A stretch of DNA of 64,000 nucleotides, from contig NZ_CP109487.1 in the NCBI RefSeq assembly GCF_036227605.1, positions 4,338,501-4,402,500 of the forward strand, written 5' to 3'. Numbering within the stretch: the first letter of the stretch is position 1; each line of letters starts with the position of its first letter. Below the pieces are notes generated by a model. It was given only the letters and a program-made list of their open reading frames with translations. It ran no database searches and had not been told where the DNA came from. This stretch comes from Streptomyces sp. NBC_01439. Its GTDB lineage: Bacteria; Actinomycetota; Actinomycetes; Streptomycetales; Streptomycetaceae. A program made the position numbers and the translations under genes. Positions 16,362 to 24,297 of this stretch are shown here, piece after piece.

Positions 16362-16410
16362 CTAGGGAGAGGTACTCTCTTTTCGTAAGTACGCACTCCA
16401 AGGTGCGTAC
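16362..16410. promoter_or_regulatory. Probable HxlR operator between divergent genes
   Basis: Three GTAC tetrads are spaced 17-18 bp apart (16372, 16389, 16407). The last two form the perfect inverted repeat GTACGCAC-tccaag-GTGCGTAC (16389-16410). A second palindrome, GAGAG-GTA-CTCTC, surrounds the first. HxlR-type regulators of divergent oxidoreductase genes commonly bind GTAC-containing dyads. One helical-turn-phased array would let one regulator control both genes. Confidence 0.65.
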
Positions 16411-16432
16411 CCGACCCGGAAGTGGGGCACCC

Positions 16433-16849
16433 ATGGCCACCAGCACCGCCGCGGACCGCCGCGAGGAAGCCCGCTCCGCCTACGACGCCTTCCTCAAGGA
16501 ATGCCCCACCAGCCAGCTCCTGGCCCGCATCAGCGACAAGTGGGTCGGCCTCATCGTCAGCGCCCTCGGCCAAGCCGAAGACCGCTCCATGCGCTACAGC
16601 GACCTCGGCCGCAAGATCCCCGGGGTCAGCCAGAAGATGCTCACCCAGACCCTCCGCTCCCTCGAACGCGACGGCCTCGTCACCCGCACCGTCACCCCCA
16701 CCGTCCCCGCCCGCGTCGACTACCGCCTCACCGACCTCGGCAGCAGCCTCGGCTGCCTCCTGTCCTCCGTGAAGCTCTGGGCCGAGAACCACTTCGACGA
16801 GGTCAGCACCCACCGCAACACCTACGACCACGCCACCGCGACGTCATAA
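16433..16849 (+). CDS. HxlR family transcriptional regulator
   Basis: A 138-residue winged-helix protein of the HxlR type: KWVGLIVSALG opens the domain, RYSDLGRKIPGVSQKMLTQTLRSLERDGLV contains the recognition helix, and VPARVDYRLTDLG forms the wing. The N-terminal Cys in FLKECPTSQLL is at the position where HxlR redox sensors often hold a reactive Cys. ATG 16433 starts the conserved N-terminus; an upstream frame to 16403 overlaps the operator and lacks support. It is divergent from the quinone oxidoreductase gene, its probable target. Electrophile sensing is inference from YodB/QorR-like relatives. Confidence 0.92.
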   Translation: MATSTAADRREEARSAYDAFLKECPTSQLLARISDKWVGLIVSALGQAEDRSMRYSDLGRKIPGVSQKMLTQTLRSLERDGLVTRTVTPTVPARVDYRLTDLGSSLGCLLSSVKLWAENHFDEVSTHRNTYDHATATS

Positions 16850-16890
16850 TTCGGCCGCGGCCGCTGGCACGGAACTGGCATGCTGAACGG

Positions 16891-17619
16891 GTGAACGGAC
16901 CCGGCATTCAGCTCACCCTCGCCCCCGAACTGCGCCTCTTCGCCCCGCCCAGCCGGCGCGCCGAACGCGTACCGACCGCGACCGACGGCGCCTCCAGCCT
17001 CGGCCACGTCGTCGAATCGGCCGGCGTCCCGCTCACCGAGGTCGGCCGCCTCCTCGTAGACGGCCACGAGGTACCCGTCTCCTACGTGCCCCGGGACGGC
17101 CAGAACGTCGAGGTGTACGGCGTCGAGCGACCCCAACAGGTCCCCGGCGCCCCGCTCCGCTTCCTCCTCGACGTCCACCTCGGCACCCTCGCCCGCCGCC
17201 TGCGCCTGCTCGGCGTCGACGCCGCCTACGAGAACGAGGACATCGGCGACCCCGCCCTCGCCACCCGCTCCGCAGCCGAACGGCGCGTACTGCTCTCCCG
17301 CGACCGCGGACTGCTGCGCCGCCGCGAACTGTTCGCCGGCGCGTACGTCTACAGCGACAACCCCGACGAGCAACTGCGCGACGTGCTGGGCCGGTTCGCA
17401 CCCGCCCTCGCGCCGTGGACCCGCTGCACCGCCTGCAACGGCCCGCTCCACGAGGCGGACAAGGAGAGCGTCGGCGACCGCCTGGAACACGGCACGCACC
17501 GCTCCTACGACGTGTTCGCGCAGTGCACCGAGTGCGAACGCGTCTACTGGCGCGGCGCCCACCACGCCCGCCTGGAACGGATCGTCGACGAGGCCCTCGT
17601 GGAGTTCGGCACGGCCTGA
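16891..17619 (+). CDS. Mut7-C RNase-like protein with ubiquitin-like N-domain
   Basis: A 242-residue protein with two recognised parts. Residues 1-~88 are the Mut7-C ubiquitin-like (ThiS/MoaD fold) domain (LTLAPELRLF... SYVPRDGQNVEVYG). Residues ~89-235 are a Mut7-C PIN-like nuclease domain: RFLLDVHLGTLARRLRLLGVDAAY, LLSRDRGLLRRREL and a zinc knuckle with CTAC and CTEC. Acidic residues for metal catalysis are present (LLDVH, SRDRG). Members are predicted RNases, and the cellular target is unknown. GTG 16891 is chosen as the first start before the conserved N-terminus; there is no clear SD. It lies 41 bp after the HxlR gene on the same strand. Confidence 0.88.
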   Translation: MNGPGIQLTLAPELRLFAPPSRRAERVPTATDGASSLGHVVESAGVPLTEVGRLLVDGHEVPVSYVPRDGQNVEVYGVERPQQVPGAPLRFLLDVHLGTLARRLRLLGVDAAYENEDIGDPALATRSAAERRVLLSRDRGLLRRRELFAGAYVYSDNPDEQLRDVLGRFAPALAPWTRCTACNGPLHEADKESVGDRLEHGTHRSYDVFAQCTECERVYWRGAHHARLERIVDEALVEFGTA

Positions 17620-17712
17620 GCCGTGCCCGGGCGGGCCGGGGGCGGACGGGACCGGCCGACCCGCGGTGCCGTACCGGGCGTCGCAACCCGGTGGACCCGG
17701 CCGGTCACAGCG

Positions 17713-18198
17713 CTAGAACGCGTAGGCGTCGCCCGTGTCCAGCGCCAGCACCACGTGCTCGTTGTTCGCGCGGTTCCGGTCCGTCGCACCGCCGTTCCAC
17801 CACGTGTCGACCCGCACCGCCACCTCCGGCGCCCGATCCCGCAGCCCCAACAGCAACCCGATGTGGCGCCCCTGCCCGTGCAGCGGCAACGACCCCGTCT
17901 CGCACACCACCTCGCGCAGACCCGCCCGGGCACAGCCCTCCGCCAGCTCCTGCCGGTCCGCGAGCTCCGCCGACAACCGCACCCGCACCGTCGCGTTCGG
18001 CAGCGCGGCGGGCCCGTCGTTCTCCGGGACCATCCAGATCCTCAGCCGCGCCCCCGACAGGGCCACCCGGCCGTGATAGGCCACATCGGCTTCCGGCCCG
18101 TCCCACGCCGACACCGACGCCTGGGCCGACCCGGGGACACCCGCGCCGAGCGCCAGCAAACCCGCCACCACCACACTTCGTACGGCACCACGGCGCAC
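17713..18198 (-). CDS. Secreted protein of unknown function
   Basis: A 161-residue exported protein: signal peptide ~1-28 (basic VRRGAVRS, hydrophobic VVVAGLLALGAG, cleavage near SAQA-SV). The mature domain is beta-rich with two Cys (EGCARAGLREVVCE) likely forming a disulfide, and ends DTGDAYAF. It resembles small immunoglobulin-like or DUF11-like extracellular domains (NDGPAALPNATVRVRL), but I cannot name the family. GTG 18198 gives a 9-nt spacing from GAGGAG; the GTG codons at 18207 and 18204 are too close to that SD. Confidence 0.8.
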   Translation of the reverse strand: MRRGAVRSVVVAGLLALGAGVPGSAQASVSAWDGPEADVAYHGRVALSGARLRIWMVPENDGPAALPNATVRVRLSAELADRQELAEGCARAGLREVVCETGSLPLHGQGRHIGLLLGLRDRAPEVAVRVDTWWNGGATDRNRANNEHVVLALDTGDAYAF

Positions 18199-18424
18199 CG
18201 ACACCACCTCCTCGCGCGGAGGCTAACCACCGCCGCCCCCGACCGGTCGGACCATCACACGAACGAGGGCGTGCCCACCCCCAACTGCCGTGGTCACCTC
18301 CGGAGCGTCCGCACACACCGGGGCCGGGCCGGATCATGCACGCCCCGCGCGGCCCCTGAGCCGCGCCTATGCTGGCGGGTAATCGCCCGTACGAACGACC
18401 TACGAACGACCGAGGAGCCCGCAC

Positions 18425-19189
18425 ATGAGCACGGCCGCCACCCGAACCGCCGTAGTCACCGGCGCGAGCAGCGGCATCGGCGCGGCCACCGCCCGCCAGC
18501 TCGCCGCAGCCGGCTACCACGTCGTCCTCACCGCCCGCCGCAAGGACCGCATCGAGGCCCTCGCCGCCGAGCTCACCGAGGCCGGCCACCAGGCCACCGC
18601 GCACGCCCTCGACGTCACCGACCGCACCGCCGTCGACGCCTTCGCCGCCTCCCTCGACCGCTGTGACGTCCTCGTCAACAACGCCGGCGGCGCCATCGGA
18701 GCCGAGCCCGTCGCCACCGGCGACCCCGCCGACTGGCGCACGATGTACGAGGTCAACGTCATCGGCACGCTCCACGTCACCCAGGCCCTGCTCCCCGCCC
18801 TGACCGCCTCCGGCGACGGCACGGTCGTGGTCCTCTCCTCCACCGCCGGCCACTCCACGTACGAGGGCGGGGCCGGCTACGTCGCCGCCAAGAACGGCGC
18901 CCGCGTCCTCGCCGAGACCCTGCGCCTGGAGATCGTCGGACAGCCCGTACGCGTCATCGAGATCGCCCCGGGCATGGTCAAGACCGAGGAGTTCGCGAAG
19001 ACCCGCTTCCGCGGCGACACGGAGAAGGCCGAGAAGGTCTACGCGGGCGTCGCGGAACCCCTGTCCGCCGACGACGTGGCCGACACCATCACCTGGGCCG
19101 TGACCCGCCCCAGCCACGTCAACATCGACCTCCTGGTGGTCCGCCCCCGCGCCCAGGCCTCGAACACCAAGGTCCACCGCGAGCTCTAG
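18425..19189 (+). CDS. Short-chain dehydrogenase/reductase (SDR)
   Basis: A 254-residue classical SDR: TGASSGIG cofactor motif (12-19), NNAG (85-88), catalytic Ser139, Tyr152 and Lys156 (YVAAK). Its length and the PGMVKTEEF segment match the YdfG / serine 3-dehydrogenase-like group, which reduces 3-hydroxy acids or malonic semialdehyde. The R39-R40-K41 cluster after strand 2 favours NADP(H). The substrate here is unproven. The stop codon lies in a CTAG shared with the convergent deacetylase gene (4-bp overlap). Confidence 0.92.
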   Translation: MSTAATRTAVVTGASSGIGAATARQLAAAGYHVVLTARRKDRIEALAAELTEAGHQATAHALDVTDRTAVDAFAASLDRCDVLVNNAGGAIGAEPVATGDPADWRTMYEVNVIGTLHVTQALLPALTASGDGTVVVLSSTAGHSTYEGGAGYVAAKNGARVLAETLRLEIVGQPVRVIEIAPGMVKTEEFAKTRFRGDTEKAEKVYAGVAEPLSADDVADTITWAVTRPSHVNIDLLVVRPRAQASNTKVHREL

Positions 19190-19857
19190 AGCACTCCCGC
19201 CGCCTTCAGGTGCGGCACGAGGGCCGCCGGCTTCAGCCCGGCGGCCCTCGCCGCGTCCAGGGCCCGCTGGAGGTCCGCCGCCAGCGTCGGCGTGAAGTGC
19301 AGCAGCACGATGTCCCCGGCCTGCAGCCGCGGCGCGGGCGGGGTCCCGCCCCAGGTGGTGAAATCGTGCGTCCAGGTGATCAACGCCTTCACCCCGCACG
19401 CCTTGGCCGCGAGCCGCACGTCGTCGTTCACCGCCCCGTAGGGCGGCCGCAGCAGCTTCGGCGTCCGCCCGAAGGTCGCCTGGAGCCGCTCCCCCGCCCC
19501 GCACACCTCGGCGTCCTTGCCGGCCGCGTCGAGCGTGGTGAGGTCCGGGTGGTTGACGGTGTGGTTCTCGACGGTGGCCCGCCCCTCCTCCGCGAGCCGG
19601 GTGAAGTACCCGGTGTCGTACGAGGTCGCCCCCGGCAGCAGGAACAACGAGGCGGGCACCCGCTTGTCGAGCAGGATCCGGGCCGCGGCCGGATCGTGGT
19701 TCCAGCCGTCGTCGATGGTGATGAAGACGACCTTCTCCCGGGTCGGCACGTGCGACACGACAGGCGGCAGCCCCACCTTCGCCTGGGCGGACCCGACGGC
19801 CCCGAGGACGAGCGACAACGACGCGAGCGCGGCGATTAGCACGCGGGATCTCCACAT
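19186..19857 (-). CDS. Secreted polysaccharide deacetylase (NodB domain)
   Basis: A 223-residue exported enzyme: signal peptide ~1-26 (MWRSRVLIAALASLSLVLGAVGSAQA). The NodB domain carries IDDGW with the catalytic/metal Asp pair (49-50), the HTVNHPDL metal-binding His pair and RPPYGAVND. This metal-dependent family deacetylates chitin oligomers, peptidoglycan or xylan. A perfect DasR-type operator lies 12 bp upstream of the ATG, pointing to N-acetylglucosamine-controlled chitin or wall-sugar metabolism. ATG 19857 with AGGGTG upstream is chosen over GTG 19866, which would overlap the operator more closely. Confidence 0.92.
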   Translation of the reverse strand: MWRSRVLIAALASLSLVLGAVGSAQAKVGLPPVVSHVPTREKVVFITIDDGWNHDPAAARILLDKRVPASLFLLPGATSYDTGYFTRLAEEGRATVENHTVNHPDLTTLDAAGKDAEVCGAGERLQATFGRTPKLLRPPYGAVNDDVRLAAKACGVKALITWTHDFTTWGGTPPAPRLQAGDIVLLHFTPTLAADLQRALDAARAAGLKPAALVPHLKAAGVL

Positions 19858-19868
19858 GCCGCACACCC

Positions 19869-19880
19869 TGGTCTAGACCA
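19869..19880. promoter_or_regulatory. DasR-responsive element (dre) core
   Basis: A perfect 12-bp palindrome TGGTCTAGACCA. It matches the known core of DasR-binding sites, which govern chitin and N-acetylglucosamine genes in Streptomyces. It sits directly upstream of the polysaccharide deacetylase ATG (19857), where bound DasR would block transcription, and is released by glucosamine-6-phosphate. The match is exact, but binding has not been shown for this locus. Confidence 0.85.
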
Positions 19881-20099
19881 AGATGCGGGTCAACCCTCCC
19901 GCCACAAACGGAAGTTGACGCACCACATCCGAGTGCGTGCGGCGCAATGTGAAATTCCATCACACGTTCGAGTGGCCCTCGGGAAATCGGCCAGACCGGC
20001 CAGGAATCCGCACCTAAGTTCAGCCGCAACACGAACAGCCCCCGCCCGGGATGGCACTCCCGGCCGAGGGCCTCACCAACAAGGAAGAAAGGCTTCCTC

Positions 20100-20933
20100 A
20101 TGGCTGAACAGGACCCTACCGCCGCCGCGCGCTTCATGGACCTCACCGACCCCCGCTACGCCTACATGTTCGGCTTCCTCCAGGCCGACGGACACTTGTC
20201 TCAGCAGAGCCGACAACGTGGGCGCCTCACCGTGGAGCTCAACGTCCGCGACATCGACCTGCTGCACGAGTTCCAGCGCCTCACTCCGTACAACAGCTCC
20301 GTCACCGAGCGCACGCGGGCCACGAACTTCGCCTCCGCATCACACACCGCCGTCTGGGCCTGCAGTGCCCTGGAAGCGCGCACCATCATCAACGAGCTGG
20401 GGATTCCGTACGGGCGCAAGTCCAAGACCATCGCACCGCCCCGCGTCGACTTCTCCCGCCGCGACTACATCCGCGGCGTGATCGACGCAGACGGTTCAGT
20501 CGGGTACACGGGGAAGGGCTTCCCCTTCGTCTCGCTCACGACCGCCAGCACGGCGATCGGTGCATACCTCTGCCACTACGCCAAGAAGATCACCGGAGCA
20601 GAGCGCACCATCAAGCGCAATGCACGAGATGGCGTCTACAACATCCTCTACACCAACGAAGCAGCCGTTGAGCTGGCCTCACATCTGTACTACGACGGCT
20701 GCCTCGCCCTGGAGCGCAAGAAGGCCGCAGCAGGCTCCCTGGGCGCGTGGACCCGACCTGCGGACATGCCCAGGATGACCCCACGCCGCCGCTGGGCTGT
20801 GGCAGAGGACCTCAAGCTGCTCGACATCGGTGACGCCGCTGCCGTGGCCGTCGAACTGGGCCGCAGCGAATCTGCCTGCAGGCAGCGCCTCACACGCCTC
20901 CGCACGGGCTGCGGCCCGTGGCCCGCGCGCTGA
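20100..20933 (+). CDS. Free-standing LAGLIDADG homing endonuclease-like protein
   Basis: A 277-residue protein with two LAGLIDADG helices: MFGFLQADG (23-31) and IRGVIDADG (124-132). Their catalytic acidic residues D30 and D131 are retained. Both domains are complete, so it is a monomeric two-motif type. Residues ~226-270 form a Myb/SANT-like helix-turn-helix (RRRWAVAEDLKLL... SESACRQRLTRLR), possibly extra DNA contact. No intein splicing blocks flank it and it is not inside a host gene. ATG 20100 has AAAGG in the loop of a small hairpin (AGGAAG-aaagg-CTTCCT). It is tail-to-tail with rtcB, a gene family that hosts inteins in other organisms. Codon use is slightly less GC3-rich than its neighbours. 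Confidence 0.88.
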   Translation: MAEQDPTAAARFMDLTDPRYAYMFGFLQADGHLSQQSRQRGRLTVELNVRDIDLLHEFQRLTPYNSSVTERTRATNFASASHTAVWACSALEARTIINELGIPYGRKSKTIAPPRVDFSRRDYIRGVIDADGSVGYTGKGFPFVSLTTASTAIGAYLCHYAKKITGAERTIKRNARDGVYNILYTNEAAVELASHLYYDGCLALERKKAAAGSLGAWTRPADMPRMTPRRRWAVAEDLKLLDIGDAAAVAVELGRSESACRQRLTRLRTGCGPWPAR

Positions 20934-20950
20934 CCCGCCTGACACGCTAA

Positions 20951-20978
20951 GGCCCGGAACCCCACAGGGTTCCGGGCC
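20951..20978. terminator. Bidirectional terminator
   Basis: A perfect 12-bp stem GGCCCGGAACCC / GGGTTCCGGGCC with a CACA loop. It lies between the convergent LAGLIDADG and rtcB genes and should end both transcripts. Confidence 0.85.
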
Positions 20979-21004
20979 TTCCGCTGTTTCGGCAAACCGC
21001 CGGC

Positions 21005-22198
21005 TCAGCCCTTGACGCAGATCAGCGCCTTGAGCTTGGCCACGACCCGCACGAGGTCCGTCTGCTGGTCGATGACCGCCTCGATCGACTTGTACGCGCC
21101 CGGGATCTCGTCCACGACGCCCGAGTCCTTGCGGCACTCGACGCCCTTGGTCTGCTCCGCCAGGTCCCGCGCCGAGAACCGCTTCTTCGCCGCCGTCCGG
21201 CTCATCTTCCGGCCCGCGCCGTGCGAGGCCGAGTTGAAGGACTTCTCGTTGCCGAGCCCCTTCACGATGTACGAGCCCGTCCCCATGGAGCCCGGGATGA
21301 TCCCGTAGTCACCGCTGCCGGCCCGGATCGCGCCCTTGCGCGTGACCAGCAGGTCCATGCCGTCGTACCGCTCCTCCGCCACGTAGTTGTGGTGGCAGCT
21401 GATCTCGCGGTCGAAGGAGACCTTCGCCTTCCGGAACTCCTTGCGGATGACCTCCTTGAAGAGGCTCATCATCGCGGCGCGGTTGTACTTCGCATACTCC
21501 TGCGCCCAGAAGAGGTCGTTTCGGTACGCCGCCATCTCGGGCGTGGCCGCGAGGAAGACCGCGAGGTCCCGGTCGACCAGGTTCTGGTTGTGCGCAAGGC
21601 CGCGGGCCACATTGATGTGAAAGTCCGCCAGCTCGTTCCCAATGTTCCGTGATCCGGAGTGCAGCATGAGCCAAACCGCCCCGGACGCATCAGTTGAAAG
21701 TTCAACGAAATGATTCCCGGACCCGAGCGTTCCGGTTTGCCGCATGGCCCGGTCCCGCCGGAACTTCACCGCATCCGTGATGGAGTCGAAGCGCTCCCAG
21801 AGCCCCTCGTACCCCTCCACCGAGAACCCGTACAGCCGCGCCGGGTCCACGGCCTCCTTGTGCATCCCCGTGCCCACCGGGATCGCCCGCTCGATCTTCG
21901 ACCGCAGTCCCGACAGGTCCCCCGGCAGGTCGTTCGCCGTCAGGGACGTCTTCACCGCCGACATGCCGCAGCCGATGTCCACGCCCACCGCCGCCGGGCA
22001 GACCGCGTCCTTCATGGCGATCACCGAGCCGACGGTGGCCCCCTTGCCGTAGTGGACGTCCGGCATGACGGCCAGACCCTTGATCCAGGGGAGGGTGGCG
22101 ACGTTGTGCAGCTGCTGCATCGCGCTGTCCTCGACCGACGCCGGGTCGGTCCACATCCGGATCGGGATCTTCGCCCCGGGTACCTCTACATACGACAT
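21005..22198 (-). CDS. rtcB: RtcB-type RNA ligase
   Basis: A 397-residue GTP- and Mn2+-dependent ligase of the short RtcB class, joining 2',3'-cyclic phosphate (or 3'-phosphate) and 5'-OH RNA ends in tRNA or RNA repair. Visible motifs: PDVHYGKGATVGSV (46-59), metal-site GVDIGCGM (72-79, with D75 and C78), HFVEL, HSGSRNIG and the guanylated His in SASHGAGRKMSR (about H326). No intein interrupts the sequence. ATG 22198 is supported by GGGGA about 10 nt upstream. No archease gene is adjacent. It converges with a LAGLIDADG gene. Confidence 0.95.
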   Translation of the reverse strand: MSYVEVPGAKIPIRMWTDPASVEDSAMQQLHNVATLPWIKGLAVMPDVHYGKGATVGSVIAMKDAVCPAAVGVDIGCGMSAVKTSLTANDLPGDLSGLRSKIERAIPVGTGMHKEAVDPARLYGFSVEGYEGLWERFDSITDAVKFRRDRAMRQTGTLGSGNHFVELSTDASGAVWLMLHSGSRNIGNELADFHINVARGLAHNQNLVDRDLAVFLAATPEMAAYRNDLFWAQEYAKYNRAAMMSLFKEVIRKEFRKAKVSFDREISCHHNYVAEERYDGMDLLVTRKGAIRAGSGDYGIIPGSMGTGSYIVKGLGNEKSFNSASHGAGRKMSRTAAKKRFSARDLAEQTKGVECRKDSGVVDEIPGAYKSIEAVIDQQTDLVRVVAKLKALICVKG

Positions 22199-22389
22199 AA
22201 GGAATCAATCCCCTGAAAATCACAGAAAAGTAAGAATGCGCAAAAGCCTCGCTCTTGATCCCAAATACGACAGGGGACCGGCGCCAGCACCAGCGTGTGC
22301 GATAGACATTGTGTCCAGCCGCGCCCAAGTCGCGGCAACGCATTTTCCTGACCGTCGGGGGGCCCGCCGGTCGAAGGGAGCCAGTGGAC

Positions 22390-23265
22390 GTGCAGCGCAA
22401 GGCGGTACGGGGGCGAGTCCTGCCGGGCATCGCGATGCTCACCGCGCTCGCCGCCGGGGCGGCCGGTCTGACCGGGTGCACCAGCGGCAGCAGCGGCGGA
22501 AGCACCAGCGACTCGAAGGCCGGCGGCACCGCCGCCGCACCCGCCCAACCAGGCAAGTACCGCAGTCTGCCCTCGCCCTGCAAGGCCGGCGCCGACAGCA
22601 AGAAGCTCAAGGGCATGCTCCCGGCCGGGGACAGCCTCACCCCCGAGCAGCGCGACCAGATGTACGCCGGTGTCGCGGACGCCTCGTACGACGGCGACCG
22701 GCACGTCGGCTGCCGCTGGACCGGGCAGAGCCCCGAGGAGACGCGGCTGCTGTCGGTCGGCTTCGAGCGCGTGGTCTCGTACGACCGGACCACCACCAGC
22801 GACGACGACAAGGCCAAGCAGGTCTACGTCCGCCGGCTCACCGACGCGAAACTGCCCTTCCCCGGCCCGACCGCGAGCCCCACCCCGGCGGCCCCGACCC
22901 AGGGCGCGCCGACCCCCGGAGCGCCCGCCCCCGGAGCGCCCGCCCCCGGAGCGCCCGCCCCCGGAGCGCCCGCCTCCGGAGCGCCGGCGTCCCCCGCCGC
23001 GAGCCCGTCGGCGCCGGTCGAGCTCGGATCGCGCGTCTTGGAGGGCCCCGGCAACGACGCCTTCCTGGAGGACAAGCTCAGTCCGGCCGGGGCCAGCGCC
23101 GCGCAATCCCGCACCGTGCGCATTGTGTTCCGTACCTCGAACGTCATCGTCACCATCGAGTACAGCGTGCAGCCCGCGCTGCCCGGCACGGTCCCGCCGA
23201 GTACCGAAACCCAGGACAAGGCACGGCAGTTGGCGCAGGCCCTGGCCGAGCGTTTCAGCGAATGA
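22390..23265 (+). CDS. DUF3558 lipoprotein with Pro-Gly-Ala repeat
   Basis: A 291-residue lipoprotein: signal ~1-29 (VQRKAVRGRVLPGIAMLTALAAGAAGLTG) and lipobox Cys30 in LTGC. A DUF3558-type extracytoplasmic domain is split by a low-complexity insert of PGAPA units encoded by a 15-bp tandem repeat. GTG 22390 has GGGAG 9 nt upstream; GTG 22384 would be too near. The function of DUF3558 is unknown; members are abundant Streptomyces surface lipoproteins. A paralogue follows at 23381 on the same strand, so the two likely arose by duplication. Confidence 0.85.
   Translation: MQRKAVRGRVLPGIAMLTALAAGAAGLTGCTSGSSGGSTSDSKAGGTAAAPAQPGKYRSLPSPCKAGADSKKLKGMLPAGDSLTPEQRDQMYAGVADASYDGDRHVGCRWTGQSPEETRLLSVGFERVVSYDRTTTSDDDKAKQVYVRRLTDAKLPFPGPTASPTPAAPTQGAPTPGAPAPGAPAPGAPAPGAPASGAPASPAASPSAPVELGSRVLEGPGNDAFLEDKLSPAGASAAQSRTVRIVFRTSNVIVTIEYSVQPALPGTVPPSTETQDKARQLAQALAERFSE
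22909..22983 (+). repeat. 15-bp tandem repeat encoding PGAPA units
   Basis: About five copies of a 15-bp unit (CCCGGAGCGCCCGCC) lie within the DUF3558 coding region. Each encodes PGAPA, so copy-number change keeps the reading frame. The middle copies are identical and the last is diverged (PGAPAS). Such an array is prone to slippage and is a likely strain marker. Confidence 0.85.
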
Positions 23266-23380
23266 GCGGTGTGCGCCGGGCTCCCGCGTGACGGCGCGCA
23301 CAGCAGGCGGGTACCCGGTCGGGCTACCGTTGCCCGGGTCCCGCGTCCGAAGAACAACCGACAAACGTACTGAAGGAACC

Positions 23381-24145
23381 ATGCACCGATCAGCCTCGCG
23401 CCTCACCCGCGTCCTCGCCTGCGCAGCCGTCCCGGTGATCCTCACCGTCGCCGGGTGTTCGTCCGACTCGGGCAAGGACACGAGCTCGAACGGCGACAAG
23501 AAGTCCGGTTCGTCCTCGTCCGCCAAGCCGAACCCGAAGTCCTCCAAGACCCTGGAGAAGGCGGCCTTCGCCACGCTCCCGGACCCGTGCAAGGCGCTCC
23601 AGACGCCGACGATAGACACGCTCGTCCCGGAGGCGAAGGACAAGAACGGGACGGCGCCCAAGTCGAACGACGTGGCCACCCGTACGAGCTGCTCCTGGAA
23701 CGGTCTGGACGAGGACGGTCTGAAGGGCTCGCAGTACCGCTGGCTCTCGCTGTCCTTCTTCCGCTACGACTCGCAGGCCACCCTCGGCGATGCCAACAAG
23801 CGCGCCGAGGAGCAGTACAACAAGGAGTTGGAGGCCGCGAAGACCGCCGAGGGCGCGCAGGACCCGAAGGCGGAGGCGGTGGCCGAGATCGGTGACCAGG
23901 GGACGTCGGTCATCTACAAGGTGAAGAAGGACGGCAACGACCACTTCAACACGACGGTCGTGGCGCGCACCCAGAACGTGGTGGTCACCCTCGATTACAA
24001 CGGTGCGGGGTTGGAGGGGGCGGCTGCGCCGGACCACGCGAAGCTGCTCCAGGACGCGATCACGGCCGCCAAGGAGGCCGTGACCTCGGTGGGCGCGGCG
24101 AACAAGGCGCCGGCGGAGCAGCCGCAGTCCCCGCAGCCCCAGTAG
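23381..24145 (+). CDS. DUF3558 lipoprotein
   Basis: A 254-residue paralogue of the preceding protein. Signal residues 1-25 (MHRSASRLTRVLACAAVPVILTVAG), lipobox Cys26 (AGC), a Ser/Lys/Asp-rich linker to ~55, then the DUF3558 domain with two conserved Cys (LPDPCKAL and RTSCSWNG) likely bonded. It ends in a Pro/Gln-rich tail. ATG 23381 has GAAGGAA at 6 nt. It has no PGAPA insert, unlike its neighbour. Function unknown; anchored outside the membrane. Confidence 0.88.
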   Translation: MHRSASRLTRVLACAAVPVILTVAGCSSDSGKDTSSNGDKKSGSSSSAKPNPKSSKTLEKAAFATLPDPCKALQTPTIDTLVPEAKDKNGTAPKSNDVATRTSCSWNGLDEDGLKGSQYRWLSLSFFRYDSQATLGDANKRAEEQYNKELEAAKTAEGAQDPKAEAVAEIGDQGTSVIYKVKKDGNDHFNTTVVARTQNVVVTLDYNGAGLEGAAAPDHAKLLQDAITAAKEAVTSVGAANKAPAEQPQSPQPQ

Positions 24146-24297
24146 GAACGGGCGCGGGGCGGGGCCTCCTGGGGCACTGACATCCGGTCACCCGTACGCT
24201 GTGCGTGCCGCAGCTTGGTAAAGGCGCGGTAAGTACCCAGTACTGAGCATCGGCACGCTCCGCTCGGTACGTGCTCGACAAGGGGAGGGGATCGCGG

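Noticed and set aside
19858..20099. tRNA gene as landing site for the LAGLIDADG gene
   Set aside because: No cloverleaf or conserved T-arm sequence could be recognised by eye. A tRNAscan run would be decisive.
17705..20146. 813-codon open frame on the minus strand
   Set aside because: It crosses several well-supported genes in both orientations. High G+C leaves long stop-free shadow frames, and the product has no family motifs.
20100..22198. Intein in rtcB
   Set aside because: rtcB is continuous with all motifs, the LAGLIDADG gene is on the opposite strand with its own start and SD, and no splicing blocks are seen.
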